A DNA stretch of 64,000 nucleotides from Janthinobacterium sp. ROICE36 (GTDB lineage: Bacteria; Pseudomonadota; Gammaproteobacteria; Burkholderiales; Burkholderiaceae_D): NCBI RefSeq assembly GCF_002869965.1, contig NZ_PEBS01000008.1, forward strand, positions 1 through 64,000. The letters are read 5' to 3'. Below the pieces are notes generated by a model, which was not told where the DNA came from, made no database searches, and saw nothing but the letters and a program-made list of their open reading frames with translations. Below are positions 8,308 to 16,777 of this stretch, in pieces. Position 1 is the stretch's first letter. Every line of letters begins with the position of its first letter. The position numbers and the translations under genes were made by a program.

Positions 8308-9786
8308 TCAATCTTCCTTGGCGCCGTCAATGCCCAGTTCGGATATCTTGCGGGTGATGGTGTTGCGGCCGATGCCCAGGCGCACGGCGGCATCGTTCTT
8401 GCGTCCGTGCGTATGCTTGAGCGCCGTCTTGATCAGGGCCGACTCGAATTGCCGCCCCAGCACGGCCATGACTTCCTGCTGTCCTGCGCCCAGCATGCCG
8501 GCCGCCTGCAATTCCAGCAAGCCGATCCAGCCAGGCGGCGCGCCGTTGGCGGGCGCGGGACCTTCGAAAACCTGGCCGCCGTGCGGCTGGGCAACGGCCG
8601 CCGGCGCCGCCTCGCCCGCTGCGCCATCGCCCTGCCCCTGCGTCAATTCCAGCGGCAAATCCTTGATTTCCACCGTCTGGCCTGGCGCCATCACGGTGAT
8701 CCAGTTGCACAGGTTTTCCAGCTGGCGCACATTGCCGGGCAAATCGAGGCCGCTGAGGAATTGCATCGTCGGTTCGCTCATGCGCTTGGCTTCCACGCCC
8801 AGCTGGCGCGCGCTTTGCACCAGGAAGTGGCGCACCAGGATGGGGATATCCTCGCGCCGCTCCCTCAAACTGGGCAGGCGCAAGCGGATTACGTTCAGGC
8901 GGTGATACAAGTCTTCGCGGAACAGGCCGTCGCGCACGCGCTGCTCGAGGTTCTGGTGCGTGGCAGTAATGACGCGCACATTCGCCTTCATGGGCTGGTG
9001 CCCGCCGACACGATAGAAATGGCCATCGGACAACACGCGCAGCAAGCGCGTCTGCAGGTCGAACGGCATGTCGCCGATCTCATCGAGAAACAAGGTGCCA
9101 TTCTCGGCTTGCTCGAAGCGACCCCTGCGCGTCGTCTGCGCGCCCGTAAACGCCCCGCGTTCGTGGCCGAACAATTCCGATTCCAGCAAATCCTTGGGGA
9201 TCGCCGCCGTATTCAGGGCAATGAAGGGCTGCGCCGCGCGCGGACTGTGCTTGTGCAGTGCGCGCGCCACGAGTTCCTTGCCGGAACCGGATTCGCCCGT
9301 GATGAGCACCGTCACGTTCGATTGCGACAAACGGCCGATGGCGCGGAAGACTTCCTGCATGGCCGGTGCCTGGCCGAGGATTTCCGGCGTTTCCGACGGG
9401 CCCGATTCGACGCTGGTCTCGCGCAGGCTTTCTTCCAGCGCACGGCGGATCAGTTCGACAGCCTTGTCGATGTCGAAGGGCTTGGCCAGGTATTCGAAAG
9501 CGCCGCCCTGGAAGGCCGCGACGGCCGAATCGAGGTCGGAAAAGGCCGTAATAATGATGACAGGCAAGCCGGGAAAACGCGACTTGACCGTCTGCAGCAG
9601 CTCCAGGCCGGACGCGCCCGGCATGCGGATGTCGGACACGAGCACTTGCGGCGTGTCAAATTCCAGTGCAGCGATGGCGTCGCGTGCATTGGCAAAACTC
9701 TTGGTGGCGAGATTTTCCCGCGCCAGGGCTTTTTCCAGCACCCAGCGGATTGATTCGTCGTCGTCAACTATCCAGATTGGCTTCAT
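8308..9786 (-). CDS. ntrC: Nitrogen regulation response regulator NtrC (NR-I), 492 aa
   Basis: Sigma-54 enhancer-binding activator of nitrogen-limitation genes. A receiver domain (residues 1-120) has the acidic cluster VDDDES and phosphoacceptor Asp52 in VSDIRMPG. The AAA+ domain (about 140-370) has Walker A GESGSGKE (164-171), the sigma-54 contact loop GAFTGA and Walker B LFLDEIGD. A C-terminal Fis-type helix-turn-helix (AAVRLGIGRNTITRKI) binds DNA. It is 48 bases downstream of ntrB on the same strand. The predicted NtrC sites at 13226-13310, upstream of glnA, are its likely targets. Confidence 0.96.
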   Translation of the reverse strand: MKPIWIVDDDESIRWVLEKALARENLATKSFANARDAIAALEFDTPQVLVSDIRMPGASGLELLQTVKSRFPGLPVIIITAFSDLDSAVAAFQGGAFEYLAKPFDIDKAVELIRRALEESLRETSVESGPSETPEILGQAPAMQEVFRAIGRLSQSNVTVLITGESGSGKELVARALHKHSPRAAQPFIALNTAAIPKDLLESELFGHERGAFTGAQTTRRGRFEQAENGTLFLDEIGDMPFDLQTRLLRVLSDGHFYRVGGHQPMKANVRVITATHQNLEQRVRDGLFREDLYHRLNVIRLRLPSLRERREDIPILVRHFLVQSARQLGVEAKRMSEPTMQFLSGLDLPGNVRQLENLCNWITVMAPGQTVEIKDLPLELTQGQGDGAAGEAAPAAVAQPHGGQVFEGPAPANGAPPGWIGLLELQAAGMLGAGQQEVMAVLGRQFESALIKTALKHTHGRKNDAAVRLGIGRNTITRKISELGIDGAKED

Positions 9787-9834
9787 TAGTGTGTGCGTCC
9801 CGCAATGGATTTCATGGGTGGGATACTTCCTCGC

Positions 9835-10923
9835 TTATGGCAAGGGGAGAACGATCCTGAAATCGGTGTATCCAGGCCGGCTTTCGCACTCGATCACGCC
9901 CAGGTGCTGTTGCACGAAGGTTTGCGCCAAGGTCAGTCCCAAACCGCTGCCGCCTTCCCTGCCCGACACCAGCGGGTAGAAAATCCGGTCGCGGATCTGG
10001 GGTGCGATGCCCGGTCCATTGTCAATGATATGCAAGTCTAATGCCAGGCCGTAACGGACCTTGGCCAGGGTCACCTGGCGCGCTACGCGGGTCTTGAAAA
10101 TCAGCGCCGCATCACCCGCCTCGATGCGCTCGGCCAGGGCTTGCGCCGCGTTGTGCGCGATATTGAGTACGGTTTGTATCAATTGTTCCTTGTCGCCGCG
10201 AAACTCGGGGATCGAGGCGTCGTAATCGCGCGAAATGGTCAGGCCGCTGGGAAACTCGGCCAGGATCAGGCTGCGCACGCGCTCGCACACTTCGTGGATA
10301 TTCACGTCGCCCACGATATGCGGGCGGCGGTGCGGCGCCAGCAGGCGGTCAACCAGCGTCTGCAGGCGGTCCGCTTCCTTGATGATGACTTGCGTGTATT
10401 CGCGCAGCTCGCTCAGGTGCAGGGCCGGCAATTCCAGCTCCAGCAGTTGGGCCGCGCCGCGGATGCCGCCCAGCGGGTTCTTGATTTCATGCGCCAGGTT
10501 GCGGATCAGCTCCTTGTTGACCTGGCTCTGGTCGAGGATGCGTTCCTCGCGGTCGAGTTTTAACTGCTGCACGTTTTCGCGCAGCTCGATCAGCACGCCG
10601 TCGCGCGGTGCGTCGAGCGCGCTAACGATGCTGTGCACGCGCAGCGGCTCGCGCCCCAGGCGCTCCAGGCTCAGGTCCTGGCGCAAGTCGGAAAATTGAT
10701 GTTCGAGCGCCTGCGCGCAAATACCGGCCAGCTCCTCGGGATTCAAGAACAACGCCGTCAGCTTTTGCCGCGACAGGGCTTTCAGCGAGCTTTCCAGCAG
10801 GTTTTCCGCCGCCGCGTTGGCATAGCTGATGCGGCCGTCGCCATCGAGCAGGATCACGGCCGAAGCCAGCAAATCAAGGCCGGCCAGGTGGGCGGGACGG
10901 CTGGGATGGTTGTCTATTGTCAT
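9835..10923 (-). CDS. ntrB: Nitrogen regulation sensor kinase NtrB (NR-II), 362 aa
   Basis: Cytoplasmic kinase/phosphatase partner of NtrC, controlled by PII proteins in known systems. An N-terminal PAS domain (about 10-115, SAVILLDGDGRISYANAAAE) is followed by phosphoacceptor His145 in NLAHEIKNPLGG. The ATPase domain has VLNIAHNAAQAL, DNGPGIAP and GREGGSGLGLTLAQ. No membrane segment is present, as expected for NtrB. It starts seven bases after the DUF4124 gene stops, so those two and ntrC are likely one transcript. Confidence 0.95.
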   Translation of the reverse strand: MTIDNHPSRPAHLAGLDLLASAVILLDGDGRISYANAAAENLLESSLKALSRQKLTALFLNPEELAGICAQALEHQFSDLRQDLSLERLGREPLRVHSIVSALDAPRDGVLIELRENVQQLKLDREERILDQSQVNKELIRNLAHEIKNPLGGIRGAAQLLELELPALHLSELREYTQVIIKEADRLQTLVDRLLAPHRRPHIVGDVNIHEVCERVRSLILAEFPSGLTISRDYDASIPEFRGDKEQLIQTVLNIAHNAAQALAERIEAGDAALIFKTRVARQVTLAKVRYGLALDLHIIDNGPGIAPQIRDRIFYPLVSGREGGSGLGLTLAQTFVQQHLGVIECESRPGYTDFRIVLPLP

Positions 10924-10930
10924 GGTCTCG

Positions 10931-11440
10931 TCATCGGATATTGGCGATCTCGCGCTTCAGGGCCTCGACGTTCTGCTGTGTCCGGCCAATGTTGTCCTTC
11001 AACTGCGCCACCCGCTCCTGATATTTCGCATAGTTACGCTCGTTGCCCTGGCGCTCGGGCTGGCCGGCGTTAAATTCCAGGCGCTGCGCCGCCAGTTTCT
11101 GCTCTTCGCTGCGCAATTCATCCTGCAAGATCTGGCGCCGGTCCAGGTCGCGCGCCCGTTGCTCGGCACCATCGACCCTGGGAAACGCGCCGGCGGCAGG
11201 CGCTGCCTTGGCCACCGCCTGCGTGGCGGCCCGGCCCGGTGCGCCGGCCAGCGGCGCCGTCTTGCGTGGCGGCTGCGTCATGGCGCCGGGCAAATCGAGT
11301 AGCTGGCAATGCGCGCCGGCGCGCTTGTCCGTATACGTCTTGTGTCCTTGCGCATCGGCGCAGACATACAGCTGCCCGTGCGCCTGTGCTGCCGCGCCCA
11401 GCAAGCCTGCCATCAGCGCCATTCTGTAATGCTTGGTCAA
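10931..11440 (-). CDS. DUF4124-domain periplasmic protein, 169 aa
   Basis: Small exported protein of unknown function. A signal peptide (about residues 1-22, ending AQAHG) is followed by a DUF4124-like segment, QLYVCADAQGHKTYTDKR (about 23-40), with paired cysteines in YVCAD and AHCQLLD. The C-terminal half (about 100-165) is charged and helical with LEFNAGQPERQGNERNYAKY and is likely a coiled coil. It lies between glnA and ntrB, behind the glnA terminator and seven bases before ntrB. The placement is probably conserved in relatives but gives no clear nitrogen-related role. Confidence 0.8.
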   Translation of the reverse strand: MTKHYRMALMAGLLGAAAQAHGQLYVCADAQGHKTYTDKRAGAHCQLLDLPGAMTQPPRKTAPLAGAPGRAATQAVAKAAPAAGAFPRVDGAEQRARDLDRRQILQDELRSEEQKLAAQRLEFNAGQPERQGNERNYAKYQERVAQLKDNIGRTQQNVEALKREIANIR

Positions 11441-11522
11441 TCTTCACTCCTGTCGGCGCGTGCCGCATCGTTCCTGGGCCGACTATACAACACTGCACTG
11501 GCGCCGCCTTGGCGCGCCGCAT

Positions 11523-11563
11523 AAAAAAACGCGGGCAAGACCATCGCCTCACCCGCGTTTTTT
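11523..11563 (-). terminator. Terminator between glnA and the DUF4124-ntrBC genes
   Basis: ACGCGGG (11529-11535) pairs with CCCGCGT (11552-11558). The stem is flanked by A7 on one side and T6 on the other, so it can work in both directions. It lies 34 bases after the glnA stop and would limit read-through into ntrBC. Confidence 0.75.
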
Positions 11564-11596
11564 ATTCACTACCGGCAGGTTGCCGGCATGGCGCCA

Positions 11597-13012
11597 TTAC
11601 AGCGAGTAGTACATGTCGAACTCGGCAGGATGCGTGGTCATGCGCATGCGCTGCACGTCCTGCATTTTCAGTTCCAGGTAAGCGTCGATCATGGAATCGC
11701 TGAACACGCCGCCACGGGTCAGGAACTCGCGGTCCTTGTCCAGGGCTTCCAGTGCTTCTTCCAGCGAAGCGCACACGGTCGGGATCAGTGCGTCTTCTTC
11801 TGGCGGCAGATGGTACAGATCTTTCGAGGCGGCTTCGCCAGGATGGATCTTGTTGGCAACGCCGTCCAGGCCGGCCATCAGCAGTGCAGCGAAGCACAGG
11901 TACGGGTTCGCCAGTGGATCCGGGAAGCGCGCTTCGACGCGGCGGCCTTTTGGATTGGCCACGTGCGGGATGCGGATCGAGGCGGAACGGTTTTTCGCCG
12001 AGTACGCCAGTTTCACCGGAGCTTCGTAGCCTGGTACCAGACGCTTGTACGAGTTGGTGCCCGGGTTGGTGATCGCGTTCAGTGCCTTGGCATGCTTGAT
12101 GATGCCGCCGATGTAGTACAGGGCGAAATCGGACAGGCCGGCATAGCCGTCGCCAGCGAACAGGTTTTTGCCGTCTTTCCATACGGATTGATGCACGTGC
12201 ATGCCCGAACCGTTGTCGCCAACGATAGGTTTCGGCATGAAGGTGGCGGTCTTGCCATAGCTGTGCGCCACGTTCCACACCACGTATTTCAGGTTTTGCG
12301 TCCAGTCGGCGCGCTCGACCAGGGTCGAGAAGCGGGTGCCGATTTCATTCTGGCCTGCGCCAGCGACTTCGTGATGATGTACCTCAACCGGGATGCCCAG
12401 CGATTCCAGAATCAAACACATTTCCGAACGCATGTCCTGGAAGCTGTCCACTGGTGGCACGGGGAAGTAGCCGCCCTTGACGGTAGGACGGTGGCCGCTG
12501 TTGCCGCCTTCGATGTCCTTGCCGGTCGACCACGAACCTTCGTCCGAACCGATCTTGACGAAGCAGCCCGACATGTCGATCTTCCAGCGCACGCTGTCGA
12601 AGATGAAGAATTCCGGCTCAGGGCCGAAGTAGGCGGTGTCGCCCATGCCCGACGATTTCAGGTAGGCTTCGGCGCGTTTCGCGATCGAGCGCGGGTCGCG
12701 GTCGTAGCCCTTGCCGTCCGACGGTTCGATCACGTCGCACTGCATGAACAAGGTCGTTTCTTCCATGAACGGATCGATATTGGCCGTGTTTGGATCCGGC
12801 AGCAAGATCATGTCGGACGCTTCAATGCCTTTCCAGCCAGCGATCGAAGAACCGTCAAAGGCGTGGCCCGATTCGAATTTATCCATGTCGAAGTGCGATA
12901 CGGGAACCGTCACGTGCTGCTCTTTACCACGGGTATCGGCAAAGCGGAAATCAACGAATTTGACTTCGTTTTCTTCTACCATCTTCAAGACTTCTGCGGC
13001 TGTCATTGCCAT
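11597..13012 (-). CDS. glnA: Glutamine synthetase type I, 471 aa
   Basis: Makes glutamine from glutamate, ammonia and ATP; a cytoplasmic dodecamer. It has the N-terminal beta-grasp domain ([18 protein letters not shown]), FDGSSIAGW, the catalytic segment [12 protein letters not shown], the ATP site [10 protein letters not shown] and [18 protein letters not shown] near the C-terminus is the adenylylation tyrosine region, so GlnE-type control is likely. The ATG at 13012 has an AGGAG ribosome site. Transcription appears to be from a sigma-54 promoter at 13111-13127 with NtrC-like sites farther upstream. Confidence 0.98.
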   Translation of the reverse strand: MAMTAAEVLKMVEENEVKFVDFRFADTRGKEQHVTVPVSHFDMDKFESGHAFDGSSIAGWKGIEASDMILLPDPNTANIDPFMEETTLFMQCDVIEPSDGKGYDRDPRSIAKRAEAYLKSSGMGDTAYFGPEPEFFIFDSVRWKIDMSGCFVKIGSDEGSWSTGKDIEGGNSGHRPTVKGGYFPVPPVDSFQDMRSEMCLILESLGIPVEVHHHEVAGAGQNEIGTRFSTLVERADWTQNLKYVVWNVAHSYGKTATFMPKPIVGDNGSGMHVHQSVWKDGKNLFAGDGYAGLSDFALYYIGGIIKHAKALNAITNPGTNSYKRLVPGYEAPVKLAYSAKNRSASIRIPHVANPKGRRVEARFPDPLANPYLCFAALLMAGLDGVANKIHPGEAASKDLYHLPPEEDALIPTVCASLEEALEALDKDREFLTRGGVFSDSMIDAYLELKMQDVQRMRMTTHPAEFDMYYSL

Positions 13013-13110
13013 GCGTATCTCCTAAATGAATGTGGGGTGAGCCGACCTTAATGCGTCTGGGCTGATGAAGCGAAGCAAACATTGCGTGCCACCAAAACTC
13101 ATAAGGATCA

Positions 13111-13127
13111 TAGCAGATTCCATGCCA
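13111..13127 (-). promoter_or_regulatory. Sigma-54 promoter of glnA
   Basis: On the minus strand, TGGCATGGAATCTGCT matches the sigma-54 consensus TGGCACG-N4-TTGCW with two mismatches. It keeps the essential GG and GC exactly ten bases apart. The predicted start of transcription is near 13101, about 90 bases before the glnA ATG. Confidence 0.75.
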
Positions 13128-13225
13128 GCTTCTGGACGGATGTGACCACCCAGGTCAAAACCCGGCCATCCCAGTGAAAGTTTTCCTGCCCGCGATTTTC
13201 ACGCGCGTTTGCGCCACATCAAGAA

Positions 13226-13310
13226 TGCACTATGCAAGTGCAAAAAATAAATAACGCACTATTATCGTGCATTTTTTACGGATTCCTGAAAAATGCCTTG
13301 TTGTGGTGCA
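13226..13310. promoter_or_regulatory. Tandem NtrC-like enhancer sites upstream of glnA
   Basis: Three 17-bp elements match the NtrC consensus TGCACYA-N3-TRGTGCA. TGCACTATGCAAGTGCA (13226-13242) and CGCACTATTATCGTGCA (13255-13271) are strong. TGCCTTGTTGTGGTGCA (13294-13310) keeps one good half. They lie about 130-200 bases upstream of the predicted sigma-54 start site, the normal distance for an enhancer. This fits NtrC-dependent glnA expression under nitrogen limitation. Confidence 0.75.
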
Positions 13311-13335
13311 TGCGCCGTGCAGCGTGACTTCCCGT

Positions 13336-13363
13336 TTGCGGAGCGCGGATGGCGCACTATAAT
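13336..13363 (+). promoter_or_regulatory. Sigma-70 type promoter of the rhodanese gene
   Basis: TTGCGG at 13336-13341 and a perfect TATAAT at 13358-13363 are 16 bases apart, 34 bases upstream of the ATG at 13397. Confidence 0.6.
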
Positions 13364-13396
13364 CGTTCACACCTTTCCACTTTCATCGAGGACGCC

Positions 13397-13858
13397 ATGA
13401 CTACCGCTGCCGATATCCTGACCACCGCCCGCAGCCGGGCCAATGAAGGTACGCCGTATGCCGGCGCCGTCACGCCGCAGGAAGCGCATGCGCTGCTGCA
13501 GCACGATGCTGCCGTCAAGCTCATCGATGTGCGCACGAATGCCGAGCGCGACTGGGTCGGCCGGGTCGACATCGCCGATACCCAGCATGGTGCGGTGCAG
13601 TGGGCCACGTACCCGGGCGGCGTGCCGAATCCCGATTTTTTGCAGCAACTGGCTGCCCAAGCCGGCAAGGACGAGGTACTGCTGTTCCTGTGCCGCTCCG
13701 GCGTGCGTTCGCGCCATGCCGCCAAGCTGGCGACCGAGCATGGCTATATGCACTGCTTCGACATCCTCGAAGGTTTCGAAGGCGACAAGGATGCGGACGG
13801 CCACCGCAAGCAGATCGGCGGCTGGTGCAAGGCGGGCTTGCCTTGGCTGGGCGCGTAA
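13397..13858 (+). CDS. Rhodanese-domain protein, 153 aa
   Basis: Single-domain sulfurtransferase-like protein. VKLIDVRTNAERDWVG starts the rhodanese fold and LFLCRSGVRSRHAAK carries the active-site Cys in a CRSGVR loop. The C-terminus (HRKQIGGWCKAGLPW) is typical of small cytoplasmic rhodaneses. The ATG at 13397 is preceded by GAGG and starts MTTAADILTTARS; the in-frame ATG at 13349 lies upstream of the predicted -10 box and is unlikely. The sulfur acceptor is unknown. It is divergent from glnA. Confidence 0.88.
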   Translation: MTTAADILTTARSRANEGTPYAGAVTPQEAHALLQHDAAVKLIDVRTNAERDWVGRVDIADTQHGAVQWATYPGGVPNPDFLQQLAAQAGKDEVLLFLCRSGVRSRHAAKLATEHGYMHCFDILEGFEGDKDADGHRKQIGGWCKAGLPWLGA

Positions 13859-13960
13859 CTCATCTGCACAAACATTGATCTGACGGACCACCTTCCGGCT
13901 CGCGACCGTATACAACCATCCATGCGCGCCCGATTAAATTAAACGTGGCGCAGATTCTCC

Positions 13961-13989
13961 TTGCAAAAATGTACCTTATATAGTACAAT
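13961..13989 (+). promoter_or_regulatory. Promoter and probable operator of the toxin-antitoxin operon
   Basis: TTGCAA (13961-13966) and TACAAT (13984-13989) are 17 bases apart. TGTACCTTATATAGTACA (13970-13987) has perfect TGTAC/GTACA arms and fills the space between the boxes, overlapping the -10 element. This is the usual position for an autorepressing antitoxin operator. Confidence 0.6.
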
Positions 13990-14002
13990 GCAGAGGTGCG
14001 TC

Positions 14003-14353
14003 ATGGATGCTTCCGGCTTACAGCAGATTACCCTGCTGTTCTATGCGAACGGCAATGGCGGCGAACCCGTGCGCGACTGGCTCAAATCGTTACCAATCGA
14101 AGAGCGCCATGTGATCGGGCAAGACTTGATGCATGCGCAATGGCGCTGGCCCGTCGGCATGCCCCTGTGCCGGCACCTGGGACAAGGTTTATCGGAAATT
14201 CGCAGCAGCTTGCCCGGCAACCGCATCGCCCGCGTGCTGATCTGCCATCACGGCGATTGCCTGGTGGCGCTGCACGGCTTTATCAAGAAAACCCGCACCA
14301 CGCCGGACGACGACCTGGCGCTGGCCCGCAAACGCTACAAGGAACTGACATGA
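14003..14353 (+). CDS. HigB/Gp49-like (DUF891) toxin, 116 aa
   Basis: Predicted type II toxin of the RelE superfamily, expected to cut mRNA on ribosomes. FYANGNGGEPVRDWLKSLP (about 13-31) is the characteristic DUF891 start. The core continues with CRHLGQGLSEIRSSLPGNR and a final strand VALHGFIKKTRTTPDDDLAL. The ATG at 14003 was chosen because the ATG at 13988 lies inside the predicted -10 box. Its stop overlaps the antitoxin start by four bases (ATGA), so translation is probably coupled. The toxin-first order is typical of HigBA. Confidence 0.85.
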   Translation: MDASGLQQITLLFYANGNGGEPVRDWLKSLPIEERHVIGQDLMHAQWRWPVGMPLCRHLGQGLSEIRSSLPGNRIARVLICHHGDCLVALHGFIKKTRTTPDDDLALARKRYKELT

Positions 14354-14634
14354 ACGCCACCGCTCCCCATCTCGGCAGCAGTCTCGACGACTTCCTCAAG
14401 GAAGAAGGCATCTTTGAGCAAACGCAAACCCGTGCCATCAAGGAAGTGATCGCCTGGCAACTGACGCAGGCGATGCAGGAACAATCGCTGTCGAAGACGC
14501 GCATGGCGGCACTGCTGCAGACGAGCCGCTCGCAGCTCGACCGCCTGCTCGACCCCGGCAGCGACGTGACACTTTCCACCCTGGAGCGGGCCGCCGCGCT
14601 GCTCGGGCGCAAGCTGTCGGTCACCCTCGTTTAA
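14350..14634 (+). CDS. XRE-family antitoxin (HigA-like), 94 aa
   Basis: DNA-binding antitoxin partner of the upstream toxin. The C-terminal half is a helix-turn-helix: LSKTRMAALLQTSRSQLDRL followed by DVTLSTLERAAALLGRKLSV. The N-terminus (about 1-45) would bind the toxin. The ATG overlaps the toxin stop and has AAGGA eight bases upstream. It probably represses the operon at the palindrome at 13970-13987. Confidence 0.88.
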   Translation: MNATAPHLGSSLDDFLKEEGIFEQTQTRAIKEVIAWQLTQAMQEQSLSKTRMAALLQTSRSQLDRLLDPGSDVTLSTLERAAALLGRKLSVTLV

Positions 14635-14638
14635 GTCC

Positions 14639-16012
14639 TCAGGCGGGTTCGCCCGCCTCTGCGGGAGGGTGCTCGCCCATCAAGGTCAAGATGCGCTTGC
14701 GCACGAAATTGATGTGGCTGCGCAAGCCATACAGGCCGTCGGCAAACGACAGCGGAATCGAGATCTGGTTGACCATTTCCTCGATCTGGTCCAGCCGCTT
14801 CAATTGCGCCGCATACACTTGCGCACGTTGCTCTTGCGGCACGTCTTCCAGCGCCTGCTCCACCGTGCGCAACTGACCGTACCAGCGGTACACACGCGAG
14901 CGGATGCGCCACACGTACAGCGGAGGCACCACGCGCGACAGGGGCAATATCAAGGCGCCCAAGGCCACCACCAACACCCACATGCGGTCAAAGAAATTGG
15001 CCAGCCAGAAACTCATATAGCGCTGCAGCACGGGCGCGCCATCCTTGTAGAACTTCAGCGCTTCGGGCGCCACGGGTATTTCCGTATAGCGTGCGGACGG
15101 GAACTGCCCCTGCTGCTGGAACCAGCCCGTGCCGCCATGGATGCCGGCAGCGGCCTGCACGAACAGGTCGATCAAGGCAGGATGCAAGTCTTCGCGCGCG
15201 ACTAAGGTGGCGGTCGGCGCGATCAGGTGGTAATCCTGCGCGGGAATGTTGCGCCCCAGGTCGACGATACCGCGTGGCAAGACGACATGCGTGAGGAACG
15301 GCAGGCGCCGCGTGTACGCCTCGGCTTGCGAAAAATCAAACAGCTTGATGCCCGGCGTTTGCAGCAGCATCTGGATCAGCGGCGCTTCCGGCGCCGAACT
15401 GAACACGAGACCGTCGATGCGCCCTTCCAGCAGCTCCACCGTGGCGGGCGTATTTTGCAAGTCGCTGACCGTCAACTCGTTCGCTTCCACGCCATTCACG
15501 GACAGCAACTGCCGGAACAGGCTGGGCACGCCCGTGCCTTCCGGCCCCAGGTTGATCTTCATGCCCTTCAATTGCGTCAGTTCCGTCACCGCCTTGTCTT
15601 CGCGCAGGAACAGCCAGACGGGTTCCGTAAACAGGCTGCCCAGTGAAATCAAGCCATGGCGCTCGGCATCGGCGTGCTCCGTCGAGCCGCTTTGCACGAA
15701 GGCGATATCGGTCTTGCCGCTATTGAGGCGTTGCAGGTTTTCCTGCGAGCCCAGCGATGGCTGCAAGGTCACCTTGATGCCGTGCTTGGCCAGGGTGGCC
15801 GCGTACTTCTTGCCGAACTCTTCGTAGGCGCTATTGTCCTGCCCCGTCGACAGGCTCACCTGGCGCGGCGGCGCCGGGTCGACCAGCCAGTAAGCGAGCG
15901 CGCAAAACGCGCCGATCAGCAGCAGAGTGGGACCGGCGGTGGCGAGGAAATCGCGCACGGAAAAGCGGCTGAACGCGAGGATTTTGGACATGTGGTGGCG
16001 CATAGGTTTCAT
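14639..16012 (-). CDS. Membrane-anchored TAXI-family solute-binding protein, 457 aa
   Basis: Related to TRAP transporter substrate-binding proteins of the TAXI type (LSTGQDNSAYEEFGKKYA, then GSQENLQRLNSGKTDIAFVQ). Such proteins are usually about 320 residues and free in the periplasm. This one has an N-terminal membrane helix (about 22-42), the binding domain (50-330), a second membrane helix (VLVVALGALILPLSRVV, about 345-362) and a cytoplasmic helical tail. No TRAP permease gene is nearby. It may act as a sensor or scaffold, or use a distant permease. Starts at 16012, 16003 and 15991 are all possible. Confidence 0.8.
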   Translation of the reverse strand: MKPMRHHMSKILAFSRFSVRDFLATAGPTLLLIGAFCALAYWLVDPAPPRQVSLSTGQDNSAYEEFGKKYAATLAKHGIKVTLQPSLGSQENLQRLNSGKTDIAFVQSGSTEHADAERHGLISLGSLFTEPVWLFLREDKAVTELTQLKGMKINLGPEGTGVPSLFRQLLSVNGVEANELTVSDLQNTPATVELLEGRIDGLVFSSAPEAPLIQMLLQTPGIKLFDFSQAEAYTRRLPFLTHVVLPRGIVDLGRNIPAQDYHLIAPTATLVAREDLHPALIDLFVQAAAGIHGGTGWFQQQGQFPSARYTEIPVAPEALKFYKDGAPVLQRYMSFWLANFFDRMWVLVVALGALILPLSRVVPPLYVWRIRSRVYRWYGQLRTVEQALEDVPQEQRAQVYAAQLKRLDQIEEMVNQISIPLSFADGLYGLRSHINFVRKRILTLMGEHPPAEAGEPA

Positions 16013-16121
16013 GGGTGGCTACGATGCCAAGAAAACCTCAACTATGCAAGGCATCTCTCATGCGCGGCATAGTCATTTCGGCTACAGTGGCAGATCGACC
16101 ACCTGTCCTACGGAGCCACGC

Positions 16122-16727
16122 ATGCTGAAAATTCTTGGAAAAGCCGCCTCGATCAATGTCCGCAAAGTCTTGTGGACCTGCGAGGAACTCGACCTGCCGT
16201 ATGAACGCGAAGACTGGGGCAGCGGCTTTCGCAGTACCGACGACCCCGCCTTCCTGGCCTTGAATCCGAACGCCATGGTGCCCGTGCTGCTCGATGGCGA
16301 CCTGGTGCTGTGGGAATCGAACACGATCTGCCGCTACCTGTGCGCCCAGGCGGGCCGCGACGACTTGCTGCCAAGTCATCCCCGCGCCCGCGCGGAAGTG
16401 GAAAAATGGATGGATTGGCAAATGGGCGACCTCAACAACAGCTGGCGCTACGCCTTCCTGTCGCTGGTGCGCCACAGCCCCGCACACCAGGATGCGGCGC
16501 AGCTGGCAGCCGGCATTGCCGGATGGAACAAGATGATGGGCATCCTGGAACAGCAGCTGCAGCGCAGGGGCGCCTTCGTCTGCGGCGAACAGTTCACCGT
16601 GGCCGATATCGTGCTGGGCCTGTCCGTCAAGCGCTGGCTGATGGCGCCGATGCAACGTCCCGAGACTCCGGCCATCGCTGCCTACCATGCGCGCCTGGAA
16701 AGTAAAACCGCCGTGTTTGCCGGCTAA
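16122..16727 (+). CDS. Glutathione S-transferase, 201 aa
   Basis: Cytosolic GST. The thioredoxin-like N-terminal domain begins MLKILGKAASINVRKVLW with the likely active Ser in the ASINVRK loop. NAMVPVLLDGDLVLWES holds the cis-Pro and the glutathione-binding Glu-Ser. The C-terminal all-helical domain ends with FTVADIVLGLSVKRW, the usual capping box. The substrate is not predictable. It is divergent from the TAXI gene and ends at a strong terminator. Confidence 0.9.
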   Translation: MLKILGKAASINVRKVLWTCEELDLPYEREDWGSGFRSTDDPAFLALNPNAMVPVLLDGDLVLWESNTICRYLCAQAGRDDLLPSHPRARAEVEKWMDWQMGDLNNSWRYAFLSLVRHSPAHQDAAQLAAGIAGWNKMMGILEQQLQRRGAFVCGEQFTVADIVLGLSVKRWLMAPMQRPETPAIAAYHARLESKTAVFAG

Positions 16728-16730
16728 AAA

Positions 16731-16758
16731 AACGCCGGCGTGAACGCCGGCGTTTTGC
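16731..16758. terminator. Bidirectional terminator between the GST and penicillin-binding protein genes
   Basis: AACGCCGGCG (16731-16740) pairs perfectly with CGCCGGCGTT (16745-16754) around TGAA. A-rich and T-rich flanks allow use by both convergent genes. Confidence 0.8.
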
Positions 16759-16777
16759 TACAACTGCCTGCCAGCTG

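Noticed and set aside
13085..13105. TGGCACGCAATGTTTGC as a sigma-54 promoter for glnA
   Set aside because: The GG and GC are 12 bases apart, not ten. TGGCATGGAATCTGCT at 13111-13127 has the right spacing.
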